Notes under the pieces: generated by a model
What the model saw: only the letters and a program-made list of their open reading frames with translations
Told to the model about the DNA's origin: nothing
Databases searched by the model: none
Translations under genes and position numbers: made by a program
In this document: positions 52,333 through 60,111 of the stretch, in pieces
Position numbering within the stretch: the first letter of the stretch is position 1
Layout: every line of letters starts with the position of its first letter
Source of the DNA: an uncultured Acetatifactor sp.
Lineage (GTDB): Bacteria; Bacillota; Clostridia; Lachnospirales; Lachnospiraceae
Direction of reading: 5' to 3'
DNA: 64,000 bases
Assembly (NCBI GenBank): GCA_910584865.1
Contig: CAJUCE010000025.1
Location: 1 to 64,000 of the forward strand

Positions 52333-52986
52333 CCCCGGCTTCCGCACAAGGATATATTTACAGATAGGATTCCCCATTGCGGAAAATTTCTCCTCATACT
52401 CCGTCATCACATTGCCCTGCATAAGCTCCCGGTCATTGTGAAGATCAAAAGTGAACCGCTCCAGCTCCCACGCCGGCGAAGTCTGTAACTCCTCCAGCGC
52501 AAAATCGAAAAGCGCCCTGTTGTCCGTCTTGAACTCCAGCCTGCCCTCCGGCTTTATAATCCGGGCAAAACGGGCCAGAAATTCCCTGGATGGCAGCCTT
52601 CGCTTCGCATGCCTGTCCTTTGGCCATGGATCGGAAAAATTCAGATAAATCCGATCCACCTCCCCCGGCGCAAACACTTCTCCGATTCCCTCTGCATCCA
52701 TCCGAAGAAATTTCAGATTTGGCAGCTCCTCCTGTTCCATCTTGCTCACAGCCCGCAGCAATACGCTGGAGTATTTCTCGATGCCCACATAACTGATCTC
52801 GGGATGGAGCTTAGCCATAGTATGTATAAATTTACCCTTTCCCATACCTGCTTCAATAAAAATCGGTACATTGCGTCCGAAAATTTCCTTCCACCTGCCG
52901 GCACACTCAGGCTGCATCTCTTCCCGTATCACATAAGGGCTAAGCGAAATCACCTCCCTCGAACCCGTAATATTGCGTAATCTCAT
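52330..52986 (-). CDS. trmB: tRNA (guanine-N7-)-methyltransferase
   Basis: A 218-aa SAM-dependent enzyme that makes m7G46 in tRNA variable loops. Features are PIFIEAGMGKGKFIHTMAKLHPEISYVGIEKY in parts near residue 38 (SAM loop), RIYLNFSDPWPKDRHAKRRL near 110-130, and the C-terminal EFKTDNRALFDFALEEL. The ATG at 52986 follows GGGGGA. A promoter on the same strand lies at 53074-53102. Length is normal. Confidence 0.95.
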   Translation of the reverse strand: MRLRNITGSREVISLSPYVIREEMQPECAGRWKEIFGRNVPIFIEAGMGKGKFIHTMAKLHPEISYVGIEKYSSVLLRAVSKMEQEELPNLKFLRMDAEGIGEVFAPGEVDRIYLNFSDPWPKDRHAKRRLPSREFLARFARIIKPEGRLEFKTDNRALFDFALEELQTSPAWELERFTFDLHNDRELMQGNVMTEYEEKFSAMGNPICKYILVRKPG

Positions 52987-53073
52987 GATTATCCCCCGTG
53001 TACGCTTCCGCGCACATTCCAATCAATCATACTGTTCCTTCTTCTTATTTTGTCACTTTTCATTCTATACTTT

Positions 53074-53102
53074 ACTGTACTTTAATTTTACACACTTGTC
53101 AA
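53074..53102 (-). promoter_or_regulatory. Promoter of trmB
   Basis: On the minus strand TTGACA, a 17-nt spacer and TACAGT lie about 80 nt upstream of trmB. On the opposite strand, TATAAT at 53187-53192 is the likely -10 of the carboxypeptidase gene, although its -35 is poor. Confidence 0.7.
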
Positions 53103-53265
53103 TCCATAAAAATTATCCTGTGAACCTTTCAAAATTACCTTTCAAAATTCAGAAAAAATGTCCGTGAATTCTTCCCTAAACTGGTGTATAATAGAAAAGT
53201 GCGATGGACTTCCCTATAGGGAAAAAAGGCTCCCGCCGGCAAAATGAATTTACAAGAGGTAATCT

Positions 53266-54720
53266 ATGTTGAAAATATTCCGATATCGCTCTATATACCT
53301 TATAACCGCTATCCTGACCGGCATCCTCCTGGGAAATAGTTCCCTCACGGCCTCCGCCTCATCCGATGCCGAACTGCGTCTGGAAACGCACCGGGCCATG
53401 GACATCCAGTCCAACGAGATCCAAAACTGGCCCACAGGCCCTGTGGTAGGGGCGGAATCTGCCATTTTGATGGAAGCGGAAACAGGCACCATCCTTTACT
53501 CCAAAAATATTCATCAGCAGCAATATCCTGCCAGCACTACCAAAATTCTCACCGCCCTCATCGCCTCGGAGCGCTGCGGAATGGATGAGATCGTCACCTT
53601 TTCCAACGATGCGGTCTTTGACACGCCCCGTGACAGCAGCCATATTGCAATGAACCCCGGTGAAGAACTGACCATGGAGCAAAGCCTGAACGCCATCCTG
53701 ATCCGCTCCGCCAACGAAGTCTGCTATGCGGTTGCAGAGCACATCACGGGAACCACAGACTGGCAGGTATTCTCGGATATTATGAACGAAAGAGCCTCCG
53801 AGCTGGGATGCCTGAATTCTCATTTCGTAAATCCAAACGGTCTGCCGGACGAAAATCATTACACTACCGCATATGATCTGGCCATGATCGGCAGGGTCTT
53901 TTTCGCCAACGAAATGCTCTGTAAAATCACCCTGTCCAAAAGAATTGATTTTCCCGTCACGGAAAAGCTTCCCAAGGGCAAATTGGAAAATAACATTATG
54001 AAAATCATCCCCGGAGGAGAATACGCCTACGAATATCTGGTGGGCTGCAAGACAGGCTATACCGATATCGCCAGAAGCTGTCTGGTATCCTGTGCAGAAA
54101 AAGAAGGCATGAAGCTGATCTGTGTGGTAATGCATGATGAATCGCCCTATCAGTACCAGGACACCATCGCCCTGTTTGACTATGGCTTTTCCAATTTTGA
54201 AAAAATAAATGTCTCCAAGACAGAGACCAAATATAATATCGATAATACGGGCCTGTTTTACAGCGGAAACGACCTCTTCGGCAGCTCGCAGCCTTTTCTG
54301 TCCCTGAACCAGGACGATTTCATTATCATGCCCAGGACGGCTTCTTTCGATGATGCCAAGTCCTCAATATCTTATGACACAGGAAACGAGAACCAGGCAG
54401 CAATCATATCCTATACTTATCACGATATCCCAGTCGGCTCCGTGCGTGTGAATTTCTCCGTGAACCGGGAGGAGAACAGTCTTTTCGATATCCAGCCTGA
54501 TGGTGAGGTTTTGCCGCAGGAATCGGATCAACCCGTCATTTTCGTCAACGTGGCCCTGATTCTCATCGGACTTGGCGTGCTTGTGGGCATTGTGCTGGTA
54601 TGGCTGCTGATTCGATCCATTTTAAAAAATTATTCCTTCGGAGGCCGAAGCAACCGAAGGAAACGTAAAAACAGGCGGAAGCAGAGAAGCGCCGGCGGAT
54701 ATCGGGATATTGATTTCTAA
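53266..54720 (+). CDS. D-alanyl-D-alanine carboxypeptidase (penicillin-binding, S11 family)
   Basis: A 484-aa low-molecular-weight PBP that trims the terminal D-Ala of peptidoglycan stem peptides outside the membrane. An N-terminal signal peptide (about 1-27) precedes the catalytic domain with SxxK in PASTTKILTAL near residue 90, SxN in IRSANEVCYAVAEHI near 150 and KTG in VGCKTGYTDIA near 265. A second, beta-rich region follows, then a C-terminal membrane helix near 425-450 and a very basic tail. The tail-anchored form resembles DacF/DacA types. SD is AGAGG. Confidence 0.93.
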   Translation: MLKIFRYRSIYLITAILTGILLGNSSLTASASSDAELRLETHRAMDIQSNEIQNWPTGPVVGAESAILMEAETGTILYSKNIHQQQYPASTTKILTALIASERCGMDEIVTFSNDAVFDTPRDSSHIAMNPGEELTMEQSLNAILIRSANEVCYAVAEHITGTTDWQVFSDIMNERASELGCLNSHFVNPNGLPDENHYTTAYDLAMIGRVFFANEMLCKITLSKRIDFPVTEKLPKGKLENNIMKIIPGGEYAYEYLVGCKTGYTDIARSCLVSCAEKEGMKLICVVMHDESPYQYQDTIALFDYGFSNFEKINVSKTETKYNIDNTGLFYSGNDLFGSSQPFLSLNQDDFIIMPRTASFDDAKSSISYDTGNENQAAIISYTYHDIPVGSVRVNFSVNREENSLFDIQPDGEVLPQESDQPVIFVNVALILIGLGVLVGIVLVWLLIRSILKNYSFGGRSNRRKRKNRRKQRSAGGYRDIDF

Positions 54721-54772
54721 AGTCCGATGCTCCTGCCGGCTTGCTCTGCATCGAAGTCCGGAATTACGAAAT

Positions 54773-55741
54773 TCAGCTTCCCCTTTGTCTGAGCAGATGC
54801 TCCCGCTGCTGCTTTTTTACATGCTCGCTCCGTATTTTCAGAAGGACGGCCTCCTCCGGGGTGGTCATTTTTGTGGTCTTGACGATGTACACCTTTTCCT
54901 CCGATGATTTCCGGACTCTGATCTTTCCCTTCATATAGCCGTGGATTTCACAGTACGCCAGACAGTAATAATTCTTTCCGTTGGGCGTAAACCACCTGAT
55001 CTTTTTCCGCAGATTCCGATGGCAGAGATAGCATTTGCTGGCCGCCACTTCCCTGTCCGCAAATGCTTCTGCCCTGCTTTCAAATTCCCTGGAAATAAAT
55101 TTCTCGTAATTGTCAAACCGTACTTTAATCTCTGATTTTCTGTCTACAGGCGGATGAAATACATCATAGGACAAGTTCTTCAGCGTATCCGGTTTTTCCG
55201 CCAGAATTTTTGCCAATATTCTGGCCGTATAATGCGCGTCCCCAAAGGCCCTGTGAAAAGGAATATCCTTCTCCATCTGCAGGTAATCTACTGCATGTTC
55301 CAGGGATCTTCTGGATTTTCCGTCCTCAAAGGCAATGCTGAACAGCTTCTGCACATCCAGAAAGGCAATCGGCCCCTTCGACAGCGGAGCCATCTCATAA
55401 AATTTCATATTTCTCTGGAGTTCCGTCAGATCCGCGCTTCCCCAAGTGCAGAACCAGTAATCCTCTTCCCCGCACCATTTCAGGAAGCTCTCTGCCACCC
55501 GGACAAAGGGCCTGCCGCCCTCCAGCTCCTGCATTTGCAGATGAATGAGCCTGCCCGTGATCTGATTCATCTCGTGGTAGACGGCTGGCTTGATCAGTTC
55601 ACCGAACTCTCCGATCCGAAAACCATGGCAGTTCAGCTTCACTGCGCCGATTTCCACAATCTCAAAAGGAAGACGGGCCGTTTCCTCTTCCTGACCGGTA
55701 CTGCTCTGATTCCATTCCAGATCAAATACAATATAATTCAA
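54773..55741 (-). CDS. DEDDh 3'-5' exonuclease with C-terminal zinc-finger-like domain
   Basis: A 322-aa protein. The N-terminal 185 residues show the DEDDh exonuclease motifs: ExoI FDLEWNQ (Asp7, Glu9), ExoII in TWGSADLTELQRN and ExoIII HRAFGDAHYTARIL (His, Asp near 170). The C-terminal part has CYLCHRNLRKKIRWF and YYCLAYCEIHGYMKGKIRV, four or five cysteines/histidines that could bind zinc. The overall class is like KapD or the epsilon/RNase T group. RNA or DNA as substrate cannot be decided. Confidence 0.85.
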   Translation of the reverse strand: MNYIVFDLEWNQSSTGQEEETARLPFEIVEIGAVKLNCHGFRIGEFGELIKPAVYHEMNQITGRLIHLQMQELEGGRPFVRVAESFLKWCGEEDYWFCTWGSADLTELQRNMKFYEMAPLSKGPIAFLDVQKLFSIAFEDGKSRRSLEHAVDYLQMEKDIPFHRAFGDAHYTARILAKILAEKPDTLKNLSYDVFHPPVDRKSEIKVRFDNYEKFISREFESRAEAFADREVAASKCYLCHRNLRKKIRWFTPNGKNYYCLAYCEIHGYMKGKIRVRKSSEEKVYIVKTTKMTTPEEAVLLKIRSEHVKKQQREHLLRQRGS

Positions 55742-55744
55742 TTT

Positions 55745-56602
55745 TTATAATCCTTTCACATATTGATGCTCTATCCAGGTATGTGCCAGCGAAATCCACG
55801 AGGTACATTCCTCCTGCAGTCCGTTCCCACCCGGGCCCAGCGTCAGGCGGTTGGCAAGGGACAAACCATGTTCGCCCCGGGGATACATATGGAATTCCGC
55901 CGGGACCCCGGCACGCCGGAGCGCGCTGACAAAGAGCAGCGAATTCTCCACCGGCACGGCAGCATCCGGATAGGTATGCCAGAGAAAAGCAGGCGGTGTC
56001 TCCCCATCCACCTGATTCTCCAGCGATACCAGCTCCAACGCGTCCGTTCCCAGACTTACAGACAAAGCTTCCTCCTGCCCTCCCAGCAGACTGTCAAAAG
56101 ATCCCCTGTGGGCAAACTCTCCGGAAGAGATCACCGGGTAGCACAGAATCATGCCGTCCGGCCGAAACACCCTGCGGTCAGCGTCTTCTGCGCCCAGAAA
56201 CCGTGCCAGAAAATCCTTCTTCCAGAATACGCCCAAAGAAGCCGCCAGATGCCCTCCCGCCGAGCAGCCCAGCACGATAATCTTGTCCGGCTCCACATGC
56301 CAGCTTTCCGCATTCTCACGGATCAGGCGGATGCTGTATGCCAATTCTGCCAGTGCCGTGGGAAAAACCGCCGGCGCGCAGGAATATTTCAGCACGGCGG
56401 CATGGTAACCCATGGCCATGAACTGCATCGCCAAAGGTTCTCCTTCCCTGTCACAGGTCATCCCATAACCGCCGCCCGGACAGACCAGCACCAAAGGTCT
56501 GCCGCAGATGGCCACATCCTCAAAGTTCTCCTGTATATAAGTGATTAATTTTGCATAGGGCAACGAGCCCCCTACAGAGATTGGATATGTCTCATGAATC
56601 AT
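55745..56602 (-). CDS. Alpha/beta hydrolase, acetyl esterase-like
   Basis: A 285-aa esterase-type protein. The oxyanion motif is VCPGGGYGMTC near residue 45, in place of HGGG, and the nucleophile lies in VLGCSAGGHLAASLG near 112. The acid is probably the Asp in TYPDAAVP and the base the histidine in PRGEHGLSLANR near 255. Such proteins often deacetylate xylan or other acetylated sugars. No signal peptide is visible, so it is cytosolic. It ends 3 nt before the exonuclease start region, co-oriented. Confidence 0.9.
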   Translation of the reverse strand: MIHETYPISVGGSLPYAKLITYIQENFEDVAICGRPLVLVCPGGGYGMTCDREGEPLAMQFMAMGYHAAVLKYSCAPAVFPTALAELAYSIRLIRENAESWHVEPDKIIVLGCSAGGHLAASLGVFWKKDFLARFLGAEDADRRVFRPDGMILCYPVISSGEFAHRGSFDSLLGGQEEALSVSLGTDALELVSLENQVDGETPPAFLWHTYPDAAVPVENSLLFVSALRRAGVPAEFHMYPRGEHGLSLANRLTLGPGGNGLQEECTSWISLAHTWIEHQYVKGL

Positions 56603-56720
56603 TTCTCGCTTCTCCTTTCTTCCTGCCGTTCATGCTCTTTATCTGCCTGAGCAGACTTCCGTTTTCAATATCGCGTTACGTACCACAGCCGAAACAGATC
56701 TCAGTCTCACCCTCTCCGTA

Positions 56721-58154
56721 CTAATATGCTCTTCCCCAGTAGACCATTTTTTTCGCCGGACGGCCGCAGCACACACAGGTATCCGCAATCTGCTCCTGTG
56801 CAAAAGGCATACAGCGGCTGGTCACGCTCAGCTTATCCTTGATCTGTACTTCACATTCCTCATTCCCGCACCACATTGCCTTGACAAAGCCTGCCTTTTC
56901 ACTGAAAATCCGCTCAAATTCTTCCATATTGACGGCTGTGAAGGTGTTTGCGTCCCGGTGCGCTCCCGCCCTTTCCAACATTTCCTTCTGGATAGTCTCC
57001 AGCAATTCTCCCACCTTGATCTCCAGCTCCTCCAGATTTACTTCCAGCTTCTCTTTGGTATCTCTCCGACAGATCACACACTTCCCTGCCGCCAGATCCC
57101 TGGGTCCGATTTCCACACGGACAGGATATCCCCGCATCTCTGCCTCTGCAAATTTCCATCCCGGGCTCTTGTCCGTATCGTCCACCTTCACGCGGTAATG
57201 TCTGCTCAATACATCCCGAAGTTCATATGCCTTGTCCAGCACTCCTTCCTTTTTCTGCTGAACCGGTACAATACAGATCTGCACAGGCGCCACCCTGGGC
57301 GGAAGCACCAAACCTTCATTATCGCCGTGCACCATAATGATAGCTCCGATCAGCCGGGTAGTCATTCCCCAGGATGTCTGATGCACATATTTCAAAGTAT
57401 TGTCTCTGTCCGTAAACTGTACGCCGAACGCTTTGGCAAATCCGTCGCCGAAATTATGGGAGGTTCCGGCCTGCAGCGCCTTGCCGTCGTGCATCAAGGC
57501 TTCGATGGCATAGGTAGCCACAGCTCCCGCGAATTTCTCCTTTTCCGTCTTCTGACCTCTGATTACCGGAATCGCCAATACTTCCTCACAAAAATCCGCA
57601 TATAAATTCAGCATCTGAATCGTTCTGTCCTGGGCTTCCTCTTCGGTAGCATGGGCCGTATGTCCCTCCTGCCACAAGAATTCTCTGGAACGCAGGAATG
57701 GCCTGGTCTCCTTCTCCCAGCGTACCACGGAACACCACTGGTTATACACCTTCGGCAAATCCCGATAGGACTGAATATCATTTTTGTAAAAATCACAAAA
57801 CAATGTCTCTGAGGTGGGTCTCACACAAAGCCGCTCCTGCAGAGGCGCAAGACCGCCGTGGGTCACCCATGCCACTTCCGGTGCAAAGCCTTCTACATGA
57901 TCCTTCTCTTTCTGCAACAGGGACTCCGGAATAAACATAGGGAGATATACATTCTCCACGCCGGTCTCCTTGAATCTAGCGTCCAGCTGCTTCTGAATCA
58001 GCTCCCAGATCGCATAACCCGCGGGCTTGATCACCATACAACCCTTTACGGAGGTGTAGTCTATCAGCTCCGCCTTCTTTACCACGTCTGTGTACCATTG
58101 GGCAAAGTCCACATCCATGGATGTAATTTCCTCTACCATTTTCTTGTCTGCCAT
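56721..58154 (-). CDS. proS: Prolyl-tRNA synthetase (short, ProS type 3)
   Basis: A 477-aa class IIa synthetase of the archaeal/eukaryote-like type, without the bacterial editing insert. Motif 2 lies in WCSVVRWEKETRPFLRSREFLWQEGHTAH in parts near residue 140, motif 3 in SWGMTTRLIGAIIMVHGDNEGLVLPP in parts. The anticodon-binding domain begins APVQICIVPV, and a zinc-like C-terminal part has CVICRRD and CVCCGRPAKK. The ATG at 58154 lies 7 nt after the GGAGG of repeat copy D2. A T-box upstream senses uncharged tRNA-Pro. Confidence 0.96.
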   Translation of the reverse strand: MADKKMVEEITSMDVDFAQWYTDVVKKAELIDYTSVKGCMVIKPAGYAIWELIQKQLDARFKETGVENVYLPMFIPESLLQKEKDHVEGFAPEVAWVTHGGLAPLQERLCVRPTSETLFCDFYKNDIQSYRDLPKVYNQWCSVVRWEKETRPFLRSREFLWQEGHTAHATEEEAQDRTIQMLNLYADFCEEVLAIPVIRGQKTEKEKFAGAVATYAIEALMHDGKALQAGTSHNFGDGFAKAFGVQFTDRDNTLKYVHQTSWGMTTRLIGAIIMVHGDNEGLVLPPRVAPVQICIVPVQQKKEGVLDKAYELRDVLSRHYRVKVDDTDKSPGWKFAEAEMRGYPVRVEIGPRDLAAGKCVICRRDTKEKLEVNLEELEIKVGELLETIQKEMLERAGAHRDANTFTAVNMEEFERIFSEKAGFVKAMWCGNEECEVQIKDKLSVTSRCMPFAQEQIADTCVCCGRPAKKMVYWGRAY

Positions 58155-58161
58155 TGTTTTT

Positions 58162-58286
58162 CCTCCTATTTTAGTTCCGTCTCCGGGCGTCACATGCCCT
58201 TTAAGGGGGAGGAATTTCCGCTGCAAAGTGCGCATCTGAAATTTCTCCCGGGCATGTGACACCCGGAGACTGTTTTTCCAGTTCCG
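58162..58286 (-). repeat. SD-carrying stem-loop repeat, copy D2 (before proS)
   Basis: On the minus strand the unit opens CGGAACTGG and ends GGAACTAAAATAGGAGG, the proS SD. The outer arms are long: CTCCGGGTGTCACATGCCC pairs with GGGCATGTGACGCCCGGAG with one bulge. The inner stem is formed by GGGAGAAATTTC and GAAATTCCTCCC. The internal loop differs from other copies (CCTTAAAGG side). Confidence 0.88.
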
Positions 58287-58394
58287 CAGAAAGCCTCCCC
58301 AGTACCAGTAAAGGCAGAGTATTTCCGGCCGCTAAGTGATGCGGCCATAAACCCTCTGGGCACTGGATCGGCTTTCTGCTGTTTTTTTGATCCG
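58278..58394 (-). repeat. Stem-loop repeat, copy D1 (tandem with D2)
   Basis: The unit shares its 3' CGGAACTGG with the 5' end of D2. The arms AGAAAGCC and GGCTTTCT pair, then CCAGT with ACTGG, followed by the standard loop GCCC opposite GCCTTTACTGGT and an inner GCGGCC/GGCCGC stem region. Its 5' border is altered to GGATCAAAAAAACAG. A 3' half-unit (GGGCATGTGACGCCCGGAG) adjoins at 58395-58415, directly after the T-box terminator. Confidence 0.85.
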
Positions 58395-58429
58395 TCTCCG
58401 GGCGTCACATGCCCCAAGGTTTTCCCGTA

Positions 58430-58721
58430 TAACAAAAGCCGGACTTCCATCCCCGAAGGGACCGGAAATCCGGCGGTACCACCCTGATTGACATCTGCAT
58501 GTCCATCTCTCCTACCGTTAACGCCAGTCTGCGTTGTGCTTTTGTCCGTTTCCGCTGCCGCGCAAAGTACCTCACACAAGACTCCGAGGCAGGTTCCGAA
58601 CCTTCCGCATAAGAACCTCTCAGCCGTATTCAGCCCCTTCCGGCAGCCAAAATACCACGTCCTCTCTCTGCATTGCTTCCCGATCCGTACTATTCCTCTT
58701 CTCAGTCATTTTCTCTATCTG
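58430..58721 (-). promoter_or_regulatory. T-box riboswitch, probable tRNA-Pro specificity
   Basis: On the minus strand the leader carries GAATAGTA and AGAGAGAGGA in stem I, and the T-box proper AGGGTGGTACCGCCGGA near 58462-58487. The terminator is CCGGATTTCC...GGAAGTCCGG followed by CTTTTGTT (58435-58476). A CCT codon within GGAACCTGCC (58591-58593) is a plausible proline specifier. Uncharged tRNA-Pro would stabilise the antiterminator and permit proS transcription. Repeat units D0-D2 lie between the terminator and proS. Confidence 0.9.
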
Positions 58722-58727
58722 TATGGG

Positions 58728-58756
58728 ATTATAGTTCAGCCCAATCCGTTTGTCAA
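58728..58756 (-). promoter_or_regulatory. Consensus sigma-A promoter of the proS T-box leader
   Basis: On the minus strand TTGACA, a 17-nt spacer and TATAAT, a perfect consensus, lie directly before the T-box leader. The predicted start is near 58721. It lies 11 nt beyond the stop of the 68-aa gene. Confidence 0.9.
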
Positions 58757-58766
58757 GCAAAATCCG

Positions 58767-58973
58767 TCACTCCAGCACATCAAAAGCTGTCCCGCAGGCC
58801 CACGGACTCCCCACGTCGCAGCGTCCATGATGATACTGACGGGAAATTACTCCTCCTTCCCCTTCCACCACTTCGATTTTAATCCTACTCTCTCCTGCCT
58901 CCATATGTCCGTCCAGAAATGCAATCAGAGCATCCTCCTCCGAATTTTCCTCCGGTTTCCTGTTCTCGCTCAT
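58767..58973 (-). CDS. Conserved-looking 68-aa protein, unknown function
   Basis: A small acidic protein: MSENRKPEENSEEDALIAFL, then HMEAGESRIKIEVVEGEGG and a C-terminal RQYHHGRCDVGSPWACGTAF segment. Two cysteines and two histidines near the end could bind metal. I do not recognise the family. It has an excellent SD (AGGAGG, 7 nt before the ATG) supplied by repeat copy E1. The longer frame upstream of 58973 is translated repeat and is rejected. The gene ends just before the proS promoter. Confidence 0.7.
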   Translation of the reverse strand: MSENRKPEENSEEDALIAFLDGHMEAGESRIKIEVVEGEGGVISRQYHHGRCDVGSPWACGTAFDVLE

Positions 58974-58980
58974 CCTGTTA

Positions 58981-59104
58981 CCTCCTATTCCAGTTCCGTA
59001 ACAGGCCATTTCAGTACCAATAATGGCAGAAGAATTCCTGCCCCAAATGCAGGGCCGGTAATTCTTCTGGGCACTGAAATGGCCTGTTACTGTTTCCTGT
59101 TCCG
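58981..59104 (-). repeat. SD-carrying stem-loop repeat, copy E1 (before the 68-aa gene)
   Basis: Minus strand: opens CGGAACAGGAAACAG, closes CGGAACTGGAATAGGAGG. AACAGGCCATTTCAGT pairs perfectly with ACTGAAATGGCCTGTT. The internal loop is GCCC opposite GCCATTATTGGT, and AGAAGAATT pairs with AATTCTTCT inside. The terminal GGAGG is the SD of the 68-aa gene. Confidence 0.92.
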
Positions 59105-59210
59105 TAACCGCCCTCCACAGTACCAATAATGGCAGAAGAATTCCTGCCCCAAATGCAGGGCCGGTAATTCTTCTGGGCACTGAAATGGCCTGTTACTGTT
59201 TCCTGTTCCG
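59096..59210 (-). repeat. Stem-loop repeat, copy E2 (recent tandem duplicate of E1)
   Basis: About 90 nt from the loop outward to the 5' side are identical to E1, but the 3' outer arm (ACTGTGGAGGGCGGTTAC) matches the E3 type, so this unit's outer stem is mispaired in the middle. That pattern suggests unequal recombination between E1 and E3. Confidence 0.88.
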
Positions 59211-59324
59211 TAACCGCCCTCCACAGTACCCTTCCCGGCATAGGCCTTCCAGACGCTTAATTCATGCGTCTATAAGTCCTGTGGGCACTGCGGATGGCAG
59301 TTGCTGTTTTTTATTCCAGTTCCG
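59202..59324 (-). repeat. Stem-loop repeat, copy E3, overlapping the thiN stop
   Basis: Minus strand: opens GCGGAACTGGAATAAAAAAC, of which the first bases encode Ala/Glu-Leu-Glu and the stop codon of the thiamine pyrophosphokinase gene. The outer arms pair with G-U wobbles (CAGT with ACTG, CAACTGCC with GGGCGGTTAC-side bases). An inner AGACGC/GCGTCT hairpin is present. Confidence 0.8.
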
Positions 59325-59970
59325 CAACCGCTGCCGCCTCTATCGGATAACAAATCAATAAAGTACCTTTCTCTACGGAAATCCTGCTCCTTACGCCGAT
59401 CAACTCATTGCTGACGCCGAGAGGATACGTATTCCGCATAACAGCTCCCTCCAGTCTGTATTTCAAACCCTCTAAAAATACCCCCACTGCCTCATCGGAA
59501 TGAGAAAAAACCGAAATATAGCCCTTCACTCCCTCCGGAAAGGTCATCGTCCCATCTGTAAGCGCAGTCAGCACATAATCTCCGCCAAAGAGAAATCCCT
59601 GCCTTCCGTCCCGGGACAATTCCGCCAGAAGCTGTATATTGGCAATCGTGTGATCCATTCTTCCGCCGGTTCCGCAATATATATGAAAACTTGCATATCC
59701 CCTCCGGATTCCTTCCCAAATGGCAGACCGCATATCCGTATCATCCTTTTCCGCATTCAGCACAATCACATTGGGATGCTGCGGTATAAACTGCAGACTG
59801 TCAAAATCCCCTATGGCCATATCAATCGGAATACCTGCCTGCTCCAGATACTGATATCCCCCGTCCACCGCAATTACATAATCATCCTTACATGGTACAA
59901 AATCCAAACTAAAGTTTTGCCCTGCGCCTACAACATAGCAAATCCCCTGCTTTCCGCTTTTTTCACTCAA
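59311..59970 (-). CDS. Thiamine pyrophosphokinase
   Basis: A 219-aa enzyme making thiamine diphosphate from thiamine and ATP. The catalytic GDFDS lies near residue 72, DKDDTDMRSA-like EKDDTDMRSAIWEG near 95, and GGRMDHTIANIQLL near 122. The C-terminal lid with SNELIGVRSRISVEKGTLLICYP in parts is normal. The start is taken as TTG, 8 nt after GGGGAG. The longer GTG frame overlaps the -10 box at 60022-60027. The last codons and stop lie inside repeat copy E3. Confidence 0.93.
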   Translation of the reverse strand: MSEKSGKQGICYVVGAGQNFSLDFVPCKDDYVIAVDGGYQYLEQAGIPIDMAIGDFDSLQFIPQHPNVIVLNAEKDDTDMRSAIWEGIRRGYASFHIYCGTGGRMDHTIANIQLLAELSRDGRQGFLFGGDYVLTALTDGTMTFPEGVKGYISVFSHSDEAVGVFLEGLKYRLEGAVMRNTYPLGVSNELIGVRSRISVEKGTLLICYPIEAAAVAELE

Positions 59971-60021
59971 CTTCGATGCTCCCCGCCCTTTTAAATGATG
60001 CTGAAAATCCTTTTCTGTTCT

Positions 60022-60050
60022 ATTATACACGAGTGCATGGATTTTTTCAA
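60022..60050 (-). promoter_or_regulatory. Promoter of the thiamine pyrophosphokinase gene
   Basis: On the minus strand TTGAAA, a 17-nt spacer and TATAAT lie about 52 nt upstream of the TTG start. This supports the shorter gene model. Confidence 0.8.
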
Positions 60051-60111
60051 TTTTTCTGCTGATTTTATACCTCGAATGTATCGTAATAAATTCCTTTGAC
60101 AGCGATTTCTT

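Noticed and set aside
58974..59180. 69-residue extension of the small protein gene
   Set aside because: It translates repeat units E1 and E2; the ATG at 58973 has a strong SD immediately upstream.
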